The notes below the pieces were generated by a model, which saw only the letters and a program-made list of their open reading frames with translations, searched no databases and was not told the DNA's origin. Both the position numbers and the translations under genes were made by a program. A stretch of 64,000 nucleotides of DNA from Bizionia sp. M204 (lineage in GTDB: Bacteria; Bacteroidota; Bacteroidia; Flavobacteriales; Flavobacteriaceae): positions 3,151,001 through 3,215,000 of the forward strand of contig NZ_CP046242.1 in NCBI RefSeq assembly GCF_023205095.1. Direction: 5' to 3'. Below, piece by piece: positions 18,851-28,007 of this stretch; position 1 is the stretch's first letter, and every line of letters starts with the position of its first letter.

Positions 18851-21800
18851 ATGAAAAAAGTAATTTTTTTCTTAATTAGCTCGTTAACCTTTCACGTGTT
18901 ATTTAGCCAAACTACTTGGCAAGACTACACCAAAAATGCAGATTCATTACAGCTTAATTTTCAGTTTAAAGATGTTATTGAACCTAGACAAAAAGCCATT
19001 GATATAGCAAAAACACAGCAAAAAGATACGGTTCCATTTCTAAATTTATTGTTAGAGATGAGTAAAAATGAACTTGCCACTTCTAACGCAGAACTGAAAT
19101 CTGAAGCCTATAAAAGTCTGCAATCACAAATTTTAGAATTAGAAGAGTCTGGTGCTGAACCAGAAAGACTTTACCAAGCGTATAGACGCATGTATATTTT
19201 TGCTCATAATTACATGAGGAACATGCGGGACACGGATAAATACGTGGCTAAATCTATAGATTATCATTACAAATGTCAAGAAATAGACTCTGTCGTTTTA
19301 ATGAAAACCTTGCATACTTCTGGTGTCGTGTCTCGTGTGGTTGGTAGGCTTAACGCATCTGTTGCGGTATTAAAAAAGGCTGAAGATCTGTATCAACATA
19401 TTGATCCTGAAGTGAGAAACACCAATAATATGGCTAGTATTTATTTAGACTTGGCCATGGTTTATAACTATGAATTTTTAAACATTCCATCCAAACGCTT
19501 AAAATATCTTAAAAAGTCTGAAGCCACATTTAAAAGTGTGGACAAACCAAATATGGACTACTTTATAGGTGTTTATACCAATCTATCCGATTACGAAGAG
19601 CTTGAAGGAAATTATAAGAAAGCAGAAAATTATTTAAAAAAAGCTATTCAACTATATAAAGATAATGCAGCTTTAGCACAGGAATCTAGAAGAGGAAAAA
19701 TAGGTTTTAAAAGAGATTTGCAGTTTAAGGCATCTTTACTAAAAATTTATCGTGAAACAGGACAGGAAGATAATATGTTGTCGCTTTTTCAGGAAATGAA
19801 AACCATTAATTCAGAAAACACACTGGACGATATTGAAACAGATTTTATAGCAACTGCTTATTTAATCGTAGCAAGATATTACCGTTTTAAAAATAATGAA
19901 AAAGCCTTGACCTATCTCAATGAAGGTTTAGAATTTCATAAAAAAATAAATTTTAAGAAGCTTGAAGATCAATTTACAATAGAAAAAATTAAGATTTTAA
20001 TTGATGAGGAGCGATATGTAGAAGCAGAAAAACTTTTAAAGGAAATTGAAGGTGAAGAAAAATTACGTCCAACCATTGAAAATGACATATTAGTTCTTCA
20101 TGCCTCATTAAATTTTAAAAAGAAGAATAACGAAGCTTATACTTATATCAATAAATTAATTTATGGGATTTCTGAAGAAAATAAAGCTTTAGATATTAAA
20201 ACAATGGCTTATCAGGATTTTACACCAAGTCTCGTTTTGAATGATATCCAGTATCTTTTAGAACTTATAGAAAATCTTGAAAAATCATCATTTAAAGATG
20301 ATACCGTAAGACATACGTTATATCTCATAGCTTTAAAACAATTTGAATCTAATTTTCATCATGAGTTTCTAAATGAAAAACTAAAAAAGACCTACGATAA
20401 AATAAGTTTTTACTTTCTTGAAAAAGCATCCAACAACCAATTAGCAGAAAGCGACATTGATTTATTTTTAAATTTTACCGAAACTATTGAAGCTAAATAT
20501 TTGCTGAATACATTTATTGCCAACAGGGCGGAATCTAATCTGAACGAAACGGATGAACTCATTCATGATGAGCAGCGTTTACGGTCTAATATTACCTATC
20601 TGAAAAAGAAAAATATTGAAAAAAAATCGGATAGCTTGCGTGAACTTATTTTTGAAGAAAATTTAAAGTTGGATGCTATAAAAGATCAAATAAAAGAGCA
20701 AGGTTTTTATATCTCTCAAATTATAAATTCAGAGGATTCGCAAAAGCAAAAACAGATTTTTAAAGATCGTTATATAATAAAGTATAAAATAGTAAACAAT
20801 CAAGTATTCAGAATTATTTATAATAACAATGATATTAAATTTACTAACCTGGGTAGTTATTTGGACATAAAACCAGAGGTCACTAAAATGCTATCTAAAA
20901 CTAAAAATATTAATGTTCCAATAATTGAAATTAAAAAACACGGAGCAAATTTGCACAGTATTTTACTTACCGACGTTGATTTGGCCAGTAATAATAACAT
21001 CTATATTATTCCAGATGGTATTTTGCATTATTTGCCTTTTGAGCTATTAGTATCCAACCATGACTATTTGCTAAACCAAACTAAAATTAGTTATGTTTCT
21101 GCATTAAGCTTTATCGATTCGCCGGTAGAAATTAATAAAGAGAATGACAAAATTGCATTATTTGCACCATCATACAATCTGTTTGCGCCTACAGATACGC
21201 AGTTGGCTGTAAGAGGTGAGCCTTATTATTTGGATGGTGCTATTAAAGAAGTGAATTCCATTTCAGAATTATTTGAAAACAGTGATGTTTACACCAATAA
21301 TAATGCCTCTAAAGAAGCTTTCAAATCACTTTCTAACGACTATTCTATTCTTCATCTGTCTATGCATTCCTTTTTAAATGATGCGGACTCCGAGTTGAGT
21401 AGTTTAGTTTTTTCAGATACGAAGGCCGATTACGAATTGTATATTTCTGAACTATATGGCTTAAACCTAAATGCCAATATGGTGGTTTTAAGTGCGTGCA
21501 ATACAGGTGTTGGAGAATTTAAAACAGGAAAAGGCATTGTATCTATGAACACCGCCTTTACGGCAGCAGGAGTACCATCAGTTTTGTCCAGTTTATGGAG
21601 CGCACCGGATGATGCTACTAAAGAAATTATGGTTTCATTTTATAAGCATTTAAAAGATGGAAATGATAAAGCTGAAGCTTTACAAAAGGCGAAACAAGAT
21701 TTTTTAAGCGCAAATGAAAACATGTCTTTGGATCATCCTTATTATTGGGCAGGATTTGTAATGTCTGGAGATATTTCGCCTATCGTAGACAAGAAAAATA

Positions 21801-21886
21801 ATACAATCTGGTATCTAATAGGAGGTGGCGCTCTAATTTTATTAGTTGTGCTCTTCTATAGAAAACAGAAAAAGCAAGCGGCTTAA
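18851..21886 (+). CDS. Exported TPR-CHAT protease with C-terminal membrane anchor
   Basis: The 1011-aa protein has a signal peptide (residues about 1-19), a long helical TPR region (about 30-480), a lysine/glutamate-rich linker with coiled-coil character (about 540-640), and a C-terminal CHAT domain (about 720-975). The caspase-like dyad is His839 in ILHLSMHSFLN and Cys883 in VVLSACNTGVGEFKTGKG. The conserved VPSVLSSLWSAPDDAT block follows. A membrane span (about residues 985-1003) and a basic tail come last, so the CHAT domain should face the periplasm. CHAT peptidases cleave partner proteins. The neighbours (convergent anti-sigma-like and sigma genes) suggest a proteolytic signalling role, which is inference. 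Confidence 0.9.
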   Translation: MKKVIFFLISSLTFHVLFSQTTWQDYTKNADSLQLNFQFKDVIEPRQKAIDIAKTQQKDTVPFLNLLLEMSKNELATSNAELKSEAYKSLQSQILELEESGAEPERLYQAYRRMYIFAHNYMRNMRDTDKYVAKSIDYHYKCQEIDSVVLMKTLHTSGVVSRVVGRLNASVAVLKKAEDLYQHIDPEVRNTNNMASIYLDLAMVYNYEFLNIPSKRLKYLKKSEATFKSVDKPNMDYFIGVYTNLSDYEELEGNYKKAENYLKKAIQLYKDNAALAQESRRGKIGFKRDLQFKASLLKIYRETGQEDNMLSLFQEMKTINSENTLDDIETDFIATAYLIVARYYRFKNNEKALTYLNEGLEFHKKINFKKLEDQFTIEKIKILIDEERYVEAEKLLKEIEGEEKLRPTIENDILVLHASLNFKKKNNEAYTYINKLIYGISEENKALDIKTMAYQDFTPSLVLNDIQYLLELIENLEKSSFKDDTVRHTLYLIALKQFESNFHHEFLNEKLKKTYDKISFYFLEKASNNQLAESDIDLFLNFTETIEAKYLLNTFIANRAESNLNETDELIHDEQRLRSNITYLKKKNIEKKSDSLRELIFEENLKLDAIKDQIKEQGFYISQIINSEDSQKQKQIFKDRYIIKYKIVNNQVFRIIYNNNDIKFTNLGSYLDIKPEVTKMLSKTKNINVPIIEIKKHGANLHSILLTDVDLASNNNIYIIPDGILHYLPFELLVSNHDYLLNQTKISYVSALSFIDSPVEINKENDKIALFAPSYNLFAPTDTQLAVRGEPYYLDGAIKEVNSISELFENSDVYTNNNASKEAFKSLSNDYSILHLSMHSFLNDADSELSSLVFSDTKADYELYISELYGLNLNANMVVLSACNTGVGEFKTGKGIVSMNTAFTAAGVPSVLSSLWSAPDDATKEIMVSFYKHLKDGNDKAEALQKAKQDFLSANENMSLDHPYYWAGFVMSGDISPIVDKKNNTIWYLIGGGALILLVVLFYRKQKKQAA

Positions 21887-21889
21887 TAT

Positions 21890-22618
21890 TTAATTAATTT
21901 GTTTTAAAAGTTTTTCGGCCTCCTGCTTCTTAAACGTACCATTGCTAATTAAGGCTTTTAAGGTGGTTGCTGCTTTTAAATTAGATTCTGTTTTAATATA
22001 TGCAAGTGCTAAATACCAAAGCTGTTGCGCTTTAAAATTTTCAGAAATATTTTTGGTGTCGGATAATATGGTAATAGCTTCCTTATTCTTATCCAAATAT
22101 AAAAGGGCATTTGCTTTATAAAAATATAATGCTGTATCTGGATTATCTTTTAAAATTGTATTGAAATGCTTTAACGCCAACTCATAATTTTTAGCTTCAT
22201 AAGCAATAAAAGCTTGGGACATTAAATCATGAGTATCTTGACCTCTTACAATAGGGTGTACCACATTTTTATAAGGTTCAAAATGGGAGGCATAGAGCGC
22301 CTGATTACTCACATTGTTTTGTTGGTAAATCCAGAAACTAGGAATTGCTAATAAAATAATAATTACAGCTGCAATTGCCCATTTTAAATATGGATTCCCC
22401 GTGTTTTTTAAAGCGCTTTTAGCAGTGTTGTCTAATGCTTGAAACCTTTCTTTCAGTTGTGTTTGCTCTTCTTTGGCAATAACCGTTTTAAGGTTTTTTT
22501 CAAATGCAACCGCTTTTGCAAAATCAGGATCTGTTTCCATTAAATGGTTAAACGCTTTCTGAGTTTCTTCAGTAAGTGTTTTAGAAAAATAGTGTTCTAT
22601 TAAGTTCTCTTTATTCAT
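21890..22618 (-). CDS. TPR protein with N-terminal anti-sigma-like part and one membrane span
   Basis: The 242-aa protein has a cytoplasmic N-terminal part of about 80 residues (ENLIEHYFSKTLTEETQKAFNHLMETDPDFAKAVAFEKNL), which has the helical, zinc-free look of Bacteroidota anti-sigma N-termini. One membrane span follows (about residues 81-99), and then an extracytoplasmic tail with about two or three TPR units (LMSQAFIAYEAKNYELALKHFNTILKDNPDTALYFYKANALLYL). It begins four bases after the sigma-factor gene ends and is surely co-transcribed with it. The pairing and topology suggest it holds the sigma factor at the membrane. Its stop is three bases from the stop of the convergent CHAT gene. Confidence 0.78.
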   Translation of the reverse strand: MNKENLIEHYFSKTLTEETQKAFNHLMETDPDFAKAVAFEKNLKTVIAKEEQTQLKERFQALDNTAKSALKNTGNPYLKWAIAAVIIILLAIPSFWIYQQNNVSNQALYASHFEPYKNVVHPIVRGQDTHDLMSQAFIAYEAKNYELALKHFNTILKDNPDTALYFYKANALLYLDKNKEAITILSDTKNISENFKAQQLWYLALAYIKTESNLKAATTLKALISNGTFKKQEAEKLLKQIN

Positions 22619-22622
22619 GCTA

Positions 22623-23171
22623 TTAATTAAAGATCATTGCTTTTAAAGCTTTTAAACAACGTGATTTTTGACTTTTGGTAACATCTTTGTTGTTATAATT
22701 TAATTCGGCCGTAATATCGTCTATGGTAAAACCTCTGTAATAAAATAAAGTCAATATTTCTTTACACTTCCCTTCTAAATTAATAAAGGCTGCTTGTAAC
22801 TGTTTTTGTTCGTCGGTTAGCTCGCCTATTAATTCTGTAGAGAGATCATATTCATTCTTTAAGCTATCAAATAATGCAGGCTCACTTACTAAATGTAATT
22901 TTTGTTGCTGTTTTAAGGCTTTAAAAATCTTATATTTTCCAATACTGAAAAGGTAGGTTTTGACTTCGCTTTTTAAATTATCCAATTTTCCATTCATAGC
23001 ATTTTCCCGCAATGCAATAATGGCATCTTGATACATGTCGGTTATCAAGTCTTCGTCCGCGGTATATTTTTTAGCAAATCCAATAAAGGCAGATTTATGC
23101 TCCAAATAAACGGCTTCTAAAGTTTCTATATGGCCTTTTTTTAAAGCTTTGACAATGTCTTCATCTATCAT
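22623..23171 (-). CDS. RNA polymerase sigma-70 family factor, ECF-type
   Basis: The 182-aa protein has an ECF layout. Region 2 (about residues 15-85) includes YTADEDLITDMYQDAIIAL and TYLFSIGKYKIFKALKQQ. A linker of about 40 residues follows, then region 4 (about 130-180) with the helix-turn-helix CKEILTLFYYRGFTIDDITAELNYNNKDVTKSQKSRCLKAL. There is no region 1 or 3. It leads an operon with the membrane TPR protein, its probable anti-sigma partner. A -7 box lies at 23191-23198. Confidence 0.88.
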   Translation of the reverse strand: MIDEDIVKALKKGHIETLEAVYLEHKSAFIGFAKKYTADEDLITDMYQDAIIALRENAMNGKLDNLKSEVKTYLFSIGKYKIFKALKQQQKLHLVSEPALFDSLKNEYDLSTELIGELTDEQKQLQAAFINLEGKCKEILTLFYYRGFTIDDITAELNYNNKDVTKSQKSRCLKALKAMIFN

Positions 23172-23521
23172 ATTAATGTCATTGGGAATTCAAAAGTAAA
23201 CAAGATTATTCAATAAAAAATTAAAATGGTGTTTACCTTTTTAAAAATATAGCACCAAATAGTACATAATTAGGTTTTAATATGCTAATAATTAATCCTA
23301 TTTCGAGATTTTATTCAAAATTAGTTATTAAAAACCGTGCAACAAAAAATAGCCTTTAAACTATAAGTATATGAAAACATCAAGTTGAGAATACTTTATG
23401 TTATCTATAAATTAGAATTCTTGTGCGAATACCGTTAGTCCATAACCTATTAAAATAGAGCCATTAGAGAGTTAGCTGAAAATGGTGAAATAGAAGAAAA
23501 CCGCAAAAATAAAATTAAAAC
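23172..23521. other. 350-base intergenic stretch between the sigma-factor and kinase genes
   Basis: Apart from the -7 box near its left end, no gene, strong hairpin or repeat was seen. It contains the upstream region of the sigma operon and the downstream region of the kinase gene. A short coding-like stretch near 23450-23520 was considered and not accepted. Confidence 0.5.
23191..23198 (-). promoter_or_regulatory. -7 box upstream of the sigma-factor gene
   Basis: On the minus strand TACTTTTG matches TAnnTTTG, 19 bases before the ATG at 23171. No -33 TTTG is seen at the usual spacing, so this promoter may need an activator. Confidence 0.4.
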
Positions 23522-25474
23522 CTACTTGATAGGAATATTTAAAATTACTTGTGTTCCACAGGCCATATTATTATCATCATATAAATCTATTATATCAATA
23601 CTGTAATCTTCTTTGAACGTTTTCGAGAAGTTTTCAAGTCGCGCTTTGGTAATATTTAAACCAACCGATTGACGTTTTATTTTCTTTTCATTTTTAATTT
23701 TCTCCGAAGCAACGCGTCCAATTCCATTATCTGTTATGGTAATTGATACATGGTTGTCATGGGTTTTTTTAGCAACTAATTCTATTTTTTTATTTTGAGT
23801 TTTACTTGATAATCCATGCCAAATAGCGTTCTCCAAAAATGGCTGTAAAATAAGTGAAGGTACTTTTATAGAGGATGTATTTAAGCTTTCATCAATTTTT
23901 TCTTGATAGTCAATTTCATTGGAAAACCGGATATTTTCTATATTCATGTAGAGTGACATGTTTTCAATTTCATCTTGAAGCGATATTTCCTTTTCGGTGG
24001 ATGCAATGAGTATTTTTCGGATTAGTTTTGAAAATTTATTGAGGTAATAAACAGCATTTTCCTTTTCGTTATTTATAATGTAAAGTTTGATAGAGTTCAA
24101 GGAATTGAAAATAAAATGCGGATTCATTTGATTGCGCAACATATCTTGTTCCAACGTTAAAATTTTCTTCTCGTTTTTAAGTTGGCGTTGACGGTATAAA
24201 ACATATAAGGTAATAAAAACCAAACTGGCACCTAACAGACTTAACAATAGGGTTCGTTTGTTTTTTTCTAGTCGGAGTTTTACTATTTCATTCTCACTGG
24301 CTAATTCTTTAATCTGATTGGTTTTTTTCTCCGTATCATATTTTATAATTAAATCATTAACATACTGAATGTTGCGTTCGTTTGTTAGGCTTTCATCTAA
24401 AATTACGTGTTTCCTGAACGTATCTAAAGCGGCATCATGTTGCCCAGACAATTCATAAATTTCGGATAAATATTTATAAGCTTCAATTTCTGAAGATTTC
24501 AAATTAAATTCTTTGGCAATTTCTAGTCCTTTATTTAATTGGGTTTTGGCAAATTCTAAGTTGTTGAGTTTTAATTCCGATAAGCCATAATTAACATAAG
24601 AAATAGCAATGTAAAACTGATCGTTTTCTTTAATCGCTCGTTGTAAGGCGTCTTTAATTATGGTGTTCGCTTCTGTAAACTTATCTTGATAAATGTAAAC
24701 TTTACCAATGCTATTAAAACAGATAACAATGCCTATTTCAGATTCAATTTGATAATTATAATCTAAAGATTTGTTGTAGTATTCCAACGCTTCTTCATAA
24801 TACCCCGTTTTTTCTTTAGCATATCCAATATTATGATTGTTAATAGCTAGACCGAGCTTGTTGTCTAATGCTTCTTCAATAGCTAATGATTTATAGAATT
24901 GAATAAGTGCTAAATCATATTGTTTTAAAGCCAAATAAATATTTCCCATACTGTTTTGAGAAACGGCAATACTTCGTTTTAAACCTAAAGTAATTTCTGG
25001 TGCATTTTCGGCTAAATGGAGTGCTTGTTTATGGTAATCCAAAGCAGAACGAATAGCGTCCATACGTCTGTAAACAACACCAAGCATGTTCAGACTAATG
25101 ACCTCCATTTCCAAATTCCCACTTTGTTTGGCTGTGGCAAATGCTTTTTTATATAAACCAATAGATTGTTCGTAATCAGAAATGTTTCTAAAACAATTAC
25201 CTAGTGAATTTAAGGCAAACCATTCGCCTTCCAAATAATCCTTCTGGTGACTTTTATGAACTAAATACGAAAGTTTAATGGTGTCAAATTTCACATTATG
25301 AAAAACAGAATCCAGAATAGCGGGTTTGTCTGGTCTTTCAATCAAAATGCTATCCACCTTTTTGTAAAAGGATTTTAAATCTAGTTCTTGCGCTACACTA
25401 CTAATTGTAGTTGCAAAGCAAAGCATAATAAAAATGGTGTTTTTAAAAAGCCTATAGTGGTTTTTGGTGTTCAT
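23522..25474 (-). CDS. TPR-containing sensor histidine kinase, LytS-like
   Basis: The 650-aa protein has a signal peptide (SSVAQ at about residues 25-29) and a TPR array over about residues 40-370 in the periplasm. A membrane span (LLLSLLGASLVFITLYVLY, about residues 402-420) and a short coiled coil follow. The His_kinase domain has QMNPHFIFNSLNSIKLYI with the phospho-accepting histidine, then an HATPase domain with LILQPFLENAIWHGL (N box) and DNGIGR (G box). This is the Bacteroidota TPR-LytS design. The cognate LytTR regulator is encoded directly upstream with a 6-base gap. Confidence 0.92.
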   Translation of the reverse strand: MNTKNHYRLFKNTIFIMLCFATTISSVAQELDLKSFYKKVDSILIERPDKPAILDSVFHNVKFDTIKLSYLVHKSHQKDYLEGEWFALNSLGNCFRNISDYEQSIGLYKKAFATAKQSGNLEMEVISLNMLGVVYRRMDAIRSALDYHKQALHLAENAPEITLGLKRSIAVSQNSMGNIYLALKQYDLALIQFYKSLAIEEALDNKLGLAINNHNIGYAKEKTGYYEEALEYYNKSLDYNYQIESEIGIVICFNSIGKVYIYQDKFTEANTIIKDALQRAIKENDQFYIAISYVNYGLSELKLNNLEFAKTQLNKGLEIAKEFNLKSSEIEAYKYLSEIYELSGQHDAALDTFRKHVILDESLTNERNIQYVNDLIIKYDTEKKTNQIKELASENEIVKLRLEKNKRTLLLSLLGASLVFITLYVLYRQRQLKNEKKILTLEQDMLRNQMNPHFIFNSLNSIKLYIINNEKENAVYYLNKFSKLIRKILIASTEKEISLQDEIENMSLYMNIENIRFSNEIDYQEKIDESLNTSSIKVPSLILQPFLENAIWHGLSSKTQNKKIELVAKKTHDNHVSITITDNGIGRVASEKIKNEKKIKRQSVGLNITKARLENFSKTFKEDYSIDIIDLYDDNNMACGTQVILNIPIK

Positions 25475-25480
25475 TGTGGC

Positions 25481-26215
25481 TTAAACTTTGTCTAAAAAAT
25501 CGGATTTGCGCTGTCTGGCCACTGGAATTTTCTCGTTGGTTTGCATAACAACATAACCATCATTTTTAATAAATTCCTTAATTTTATTAAGATTTATAAT
25601 GTAAGAATTGTGGATTCGGAAAAAATAATTTTCGGGTAAAAGTGCATTCACCTCTTTTAGTTTTTTGGTAACTAAAATCTTTTGGTTATCTGCCATAACA
25701 AAGGTGCTGTAATTACCGTCTGATTCTATGAAAATAATGTTATCTGTATCTAAAAATATTAATTTCCCATCGGTATTTAAGGTTATTTTTTTCTGATTAA
25801 AATTCTTGTTGAAATTAATAAGGATTTCTTCAATTTTAGCCACTGGAAACGCTGTAGAATTATGCTTTTTTATACGCGCCAAGGTTTCTTTTAAATCATC
25901 AGAGTCAATAGGTTTTAAAAGATAATCTATGGCTTCGTGTTTTAATGCTTTTAAGGCATATTCATTATAAGCGGTAGTAATCACTACAGAAAAATCTCTT
26001 TCAGTTAATTTGTCTAAAAACTGAAATCCATCCATGGTTGGCATATTGATGTCTAAAAAAACGCAATCAGGCTTGTTGGTGGTTAAATAACTAATAGCTT
26101 CTTCAGGTTTGTTAAAAGTGGCTATTATTTCAACTTCATCACTAAAGTTTGTGAGTTCCCAAGACAAACTTTCTATTGCTTTTTGCTCATCATCTACAAT
26201 TACTGCTCGTATCAT
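25481..26215 (-). CDS. LytTR family response regulator
   Basis: The 244-aa protein has an N-terminal receiver (AVIVDDEQKAIESL with the acidic pair, CVFLDINMPTMDGFQFL with the phospho-acceptor Asp at about residue 54, VVITTAYNEYALKAL, and the lysine of DYLLKPI). A C-terminal LytTR DNA-binding domain (about residues 140-240) has LIFLDTDNIIFIESDGNYSTFVMADNQKILVTKKLKEVNALLPENYFFRIHNSYIINL. It is co-transcribed with the TPR-LytS kinase, so the two form a two-component system. LytTR factors bind direct repeats in target promoters. Confidence 0.94.
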   Translation of the reverse strand: MIRAVIVDDEQKAIESLSWELTNFSDEVEIIATFNKPEEAISYLTTNKPDCVFLDINMPTMDGFQFLDKLTERDFSVVITTAYNEYALKALKHEAIDYLLKPIDSDDLKETLARIKKHNSTAFPVAKIEEILINFNKNFNQKKITLNTDGKLIFLDTDNIIFIESDGNYSTFVMADNQKILVTKKLKEVNALLPENYFFRIHNSYIINLNKIKEFIKNDGYVVMQTNEKIPVARQRKSDFLDKV

Positions 26216-26220
26216 GGTTT

Positions 26221-26228
26221 CAAATATA
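26221..26228 (-). promoter_or_regulatory. -7 box directly before the LytTR regulator
   Basis: On the minus strand TATATTTG is an exact TAnnTTTG match that ends five bases before the ATG at 26215, again suggesting a leaderless transcript. Confidence 0.5.
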
Positions 26229-26308
26229 ATAATATTCTAACATTTTGAACTTGAAATGGTTATAAATGATGAGTAAATTAATCTTAAAAAGTAGGAAATT
26301 CGTAAAAT

Positions 26309-26458
26309 ATGAGGGCGAAAATTGGTTTTTTGCCAATTACACATAATTCAATACCAACTATACAAAAGTGTTCTTGGTGTGGTGAGAAATTTCAGATATT
26401 AGCTTTGCTATTAAATTATTATACGATTAAGCATTTATTAAAGGGTATGTGCTATTAA
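26309..26458 (+). CDS. Possible 49-aa peptide with a CxxC motif
   Basis: An open frame from ATG 26309 to TAA 26456-26458 encodes 49 residues, including KCSWCGEKFQ (a CxxC-G-x-x-F pattern like half of a zinc ribbon) followed by a hydrophobic ILALLLNYY stretch. The stop lies only five bases before a terminator-like hairpin (26464-26489), and a second terminator follows. Hairpins of this kind in the gap between two divergent genes imply that some transcript ends there. No known family was recognised, and the frame is short enough to be chance. It could also be the remnant of a larger gene. Confidence 0.35.
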   Translation: MRAKIGFLPITHNSIPTIQKCSWCGEKFQILALLLNYYTIKHLLKGMCY

Positions 26459-26463
26459 TCAAC

Positions 26464-26489
26464 AAAAGGCTAGAATTTTCTAGCTTTTT
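26464..26489 (+). terminator. Terminator-like hairpin in the gap before nrdB (first of two)
   Basis: AAAAGGCTAG (26464-26473) pairs with CTAGCTTTTT (26480-26489) with one G-T pair and a 6-base loop. The right arm itself provides the T-run. Confidence 0.6.
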
Positions 26490-26527
26490 GACTTTAATCT
26501 CATTAGTTATTTAGTTAATTAGTTATT

Positions 26528-26557
26528 AAAAGAGCGAATTTCTCGCTCTTTTTTTAT
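26528..26557 (+). terminator. Rho-independent terminator in the gap before nrdB (second of two)
   Basis: A 10-bp stem pairs AAAAGAGCGA (26528-26537) with TCGCTCTTTT (26543-26552), loop 5 bases, then more T. The rest of the gap to nrdB (26558-26848) is AT-rich with no further gene, and no clear NrdR-type box was seen. Confidence 0.75.
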
Positions 26558-26848
26558 GGAAATTATTGAGCTATTTTCTAGTGCTTATTACATAGGTTTC
26601 GCCTATTGTTAGAGTGATTTTAACAGGTTAAATCTTACATTTTTTTTACATATCTTGTTTATTTAAATTATTGAAAATCAGTAATTTAATGGATTTTTAG
26701 GAAAAAAGTATGTCATACTGCGTCAATACTGGTTTGTTAAAAACTTGTTGACAATGTTTCTGAATTTACCTTTCAATTACAGATACTATTTTCAATATTT
26801 GTTAGTCACATTACCATTCAAATTATTAATTCTAAAAAAAAACTAACA

Positions 26849-27829
26849 ATGTCTCAACAAATTGAACCTATTCTACAAGAAAACAAAGATCGCTTTGTTA
26901 TTTTTCCTATTCAACATAACGATATTTGGGAATGGTACAAAAAATCTGAAGCCAGTTTCTGGACGGCTGAAGAAATTGATTTACATCAAGATTTAACCGA
27001 TTGGAAAGGTAAATTAAATGATGATGAGCGTTATTTTATTAAACACATTCTTGCTTTTTTTGCTGCTAGTGATGGCATTGTAAATGAAAATTTAGCTGAA
27101 AATTTCATTAACGAAGTGCAATATAGTGAAGCTAAGTTTTTTTATGGATTTCAAATAATGATGGAAAATATTCATAGCGAAACCTATTCACTATTAATAG
27201 ATACCTATGTAAAAGATGAAGTTGAAAAGGATCAGCTTTTTAATGCTTTAGATAATTTTCCAGCTATTAAGAAAAAGGCAGATTGGGCTTTAAAATGGAT
27301 AGAATCGCCTAGTTTTGGTGAACGTTTAATTGCTTTTGCGGCCGTTGAAGGTATTTTCTTTTCTGGTGCCTTTTGTTCTATATTCTGGTTAAAAAAACGT
27401 GGTTTAATGCCTGGCTTAACATTTTCTAACGAGCTAATTTCTCGCGATGAAGGTGTGCATTGTGATTTTGCTGTGCATTTACACAACCACCACTTAATAA
27501 ATAAAGTGCCAAAAGCACGTATTCGTGAAATCCTTATAGATGCTTTAGATATTGAACGTGAATTTATTACCGAGTCATTGCCAGCTAGCTTAATTGGTAT
27601 GAATGCCAAATTAATGTCGCAGTATCTAGAATTTGTAACTGATAGACTTTTAAGTGAGTTGGATTGTGAAAAAGAATACAATACAGCCAACCCTTTTGAT
27701 TTCATGGATATGATATCCTTACAAGGAAAAACCAATTTCTTTGAAAAGCGTGTGTCGGAATATCAAAAGGCAGGTGTTCTTAATAAAGAGGAAGATAAAG
27801 ATAAGTTCAGTTTTGACGCTGATTTTTAA
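26849..27829 (+). CDS. nrdB: Ribonucleoside-diphosphate reductase small subunit (class I)
   Basis: The 326-aa protein has the helical four-residue metal-ligand pattern of class I small subunits: [39 protein letters not shown] in the first third, [17 protein letters not shown] carrying the Glu and His ligands and a radical-tyrosine candidate, and the later [49 protein letters not shown]. It makes the tyrosyl radical that NrdA needs to reduce ribonucleotides. The gene order nrdB-nrdA is usual in Bacteroidota; nrdA begins 178 bases further on. Confidence 0.95.
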   Translation: MSQQIEPILQENKDRFVIFPIQHNDIWEWYKKSEASFWTAEEIDLHQDLTDWKGKLNDDERYFIKHILAFFAASDGIVNENLAENFINEVQYSEAKFFYGFQIMMENIHSETYSLLIDTYVKDEVEKDQLFNALDNFPAIKKKADWALKWIESPSFGERLIAFAAVEGIFFSGAFCSIFWLKKRGLMPGLTFSNELISRDEGVHCDFAVHLHNHHLINKVPKARIREILIDALDIEREFITESLPASLIGMNAKLMSQYLEFVTDRLLSELDCEKEYNTANPFDFMDMISLQGKTNFFEKRVSEYQKAGVLNKEEDKDKFSFDADF

Positions 27830-28007
27830 ATAACAACCCTTAATAATAGTTAATAGCAACAATGGTGTGGATATTCATCTACCTGTGTTCTTGCTAGACT
27901 TTTATATAAATTCAAAGTTCTAATTTCTTATAAAATTAGACTACCCTTTTAGCTAATTAATCCATTTTCCTGTAAGGTGTAACAGGAAACAAAAAACGTG
28001 TAAAATT

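Noticed and set aside
23450-23530. Coding-like stretch (ELAENGEIEENRKNK) before the kinase stop
   Set aside because: Only about 20 codons, no start codon, and it runs into the antisense of the kinase; chance is the simpler reading.
26590-26612. Small ATAGG/CCTAT inverted repeat before nrdB as a NrdR box
   Set aside because: Arms of five bases and no resemblance to the NrdR consensus.
27232-27735. 167-aa open frame antisense to nrdB
   Set aside because: Antisense to a highly conserved gene and without recognisable features.
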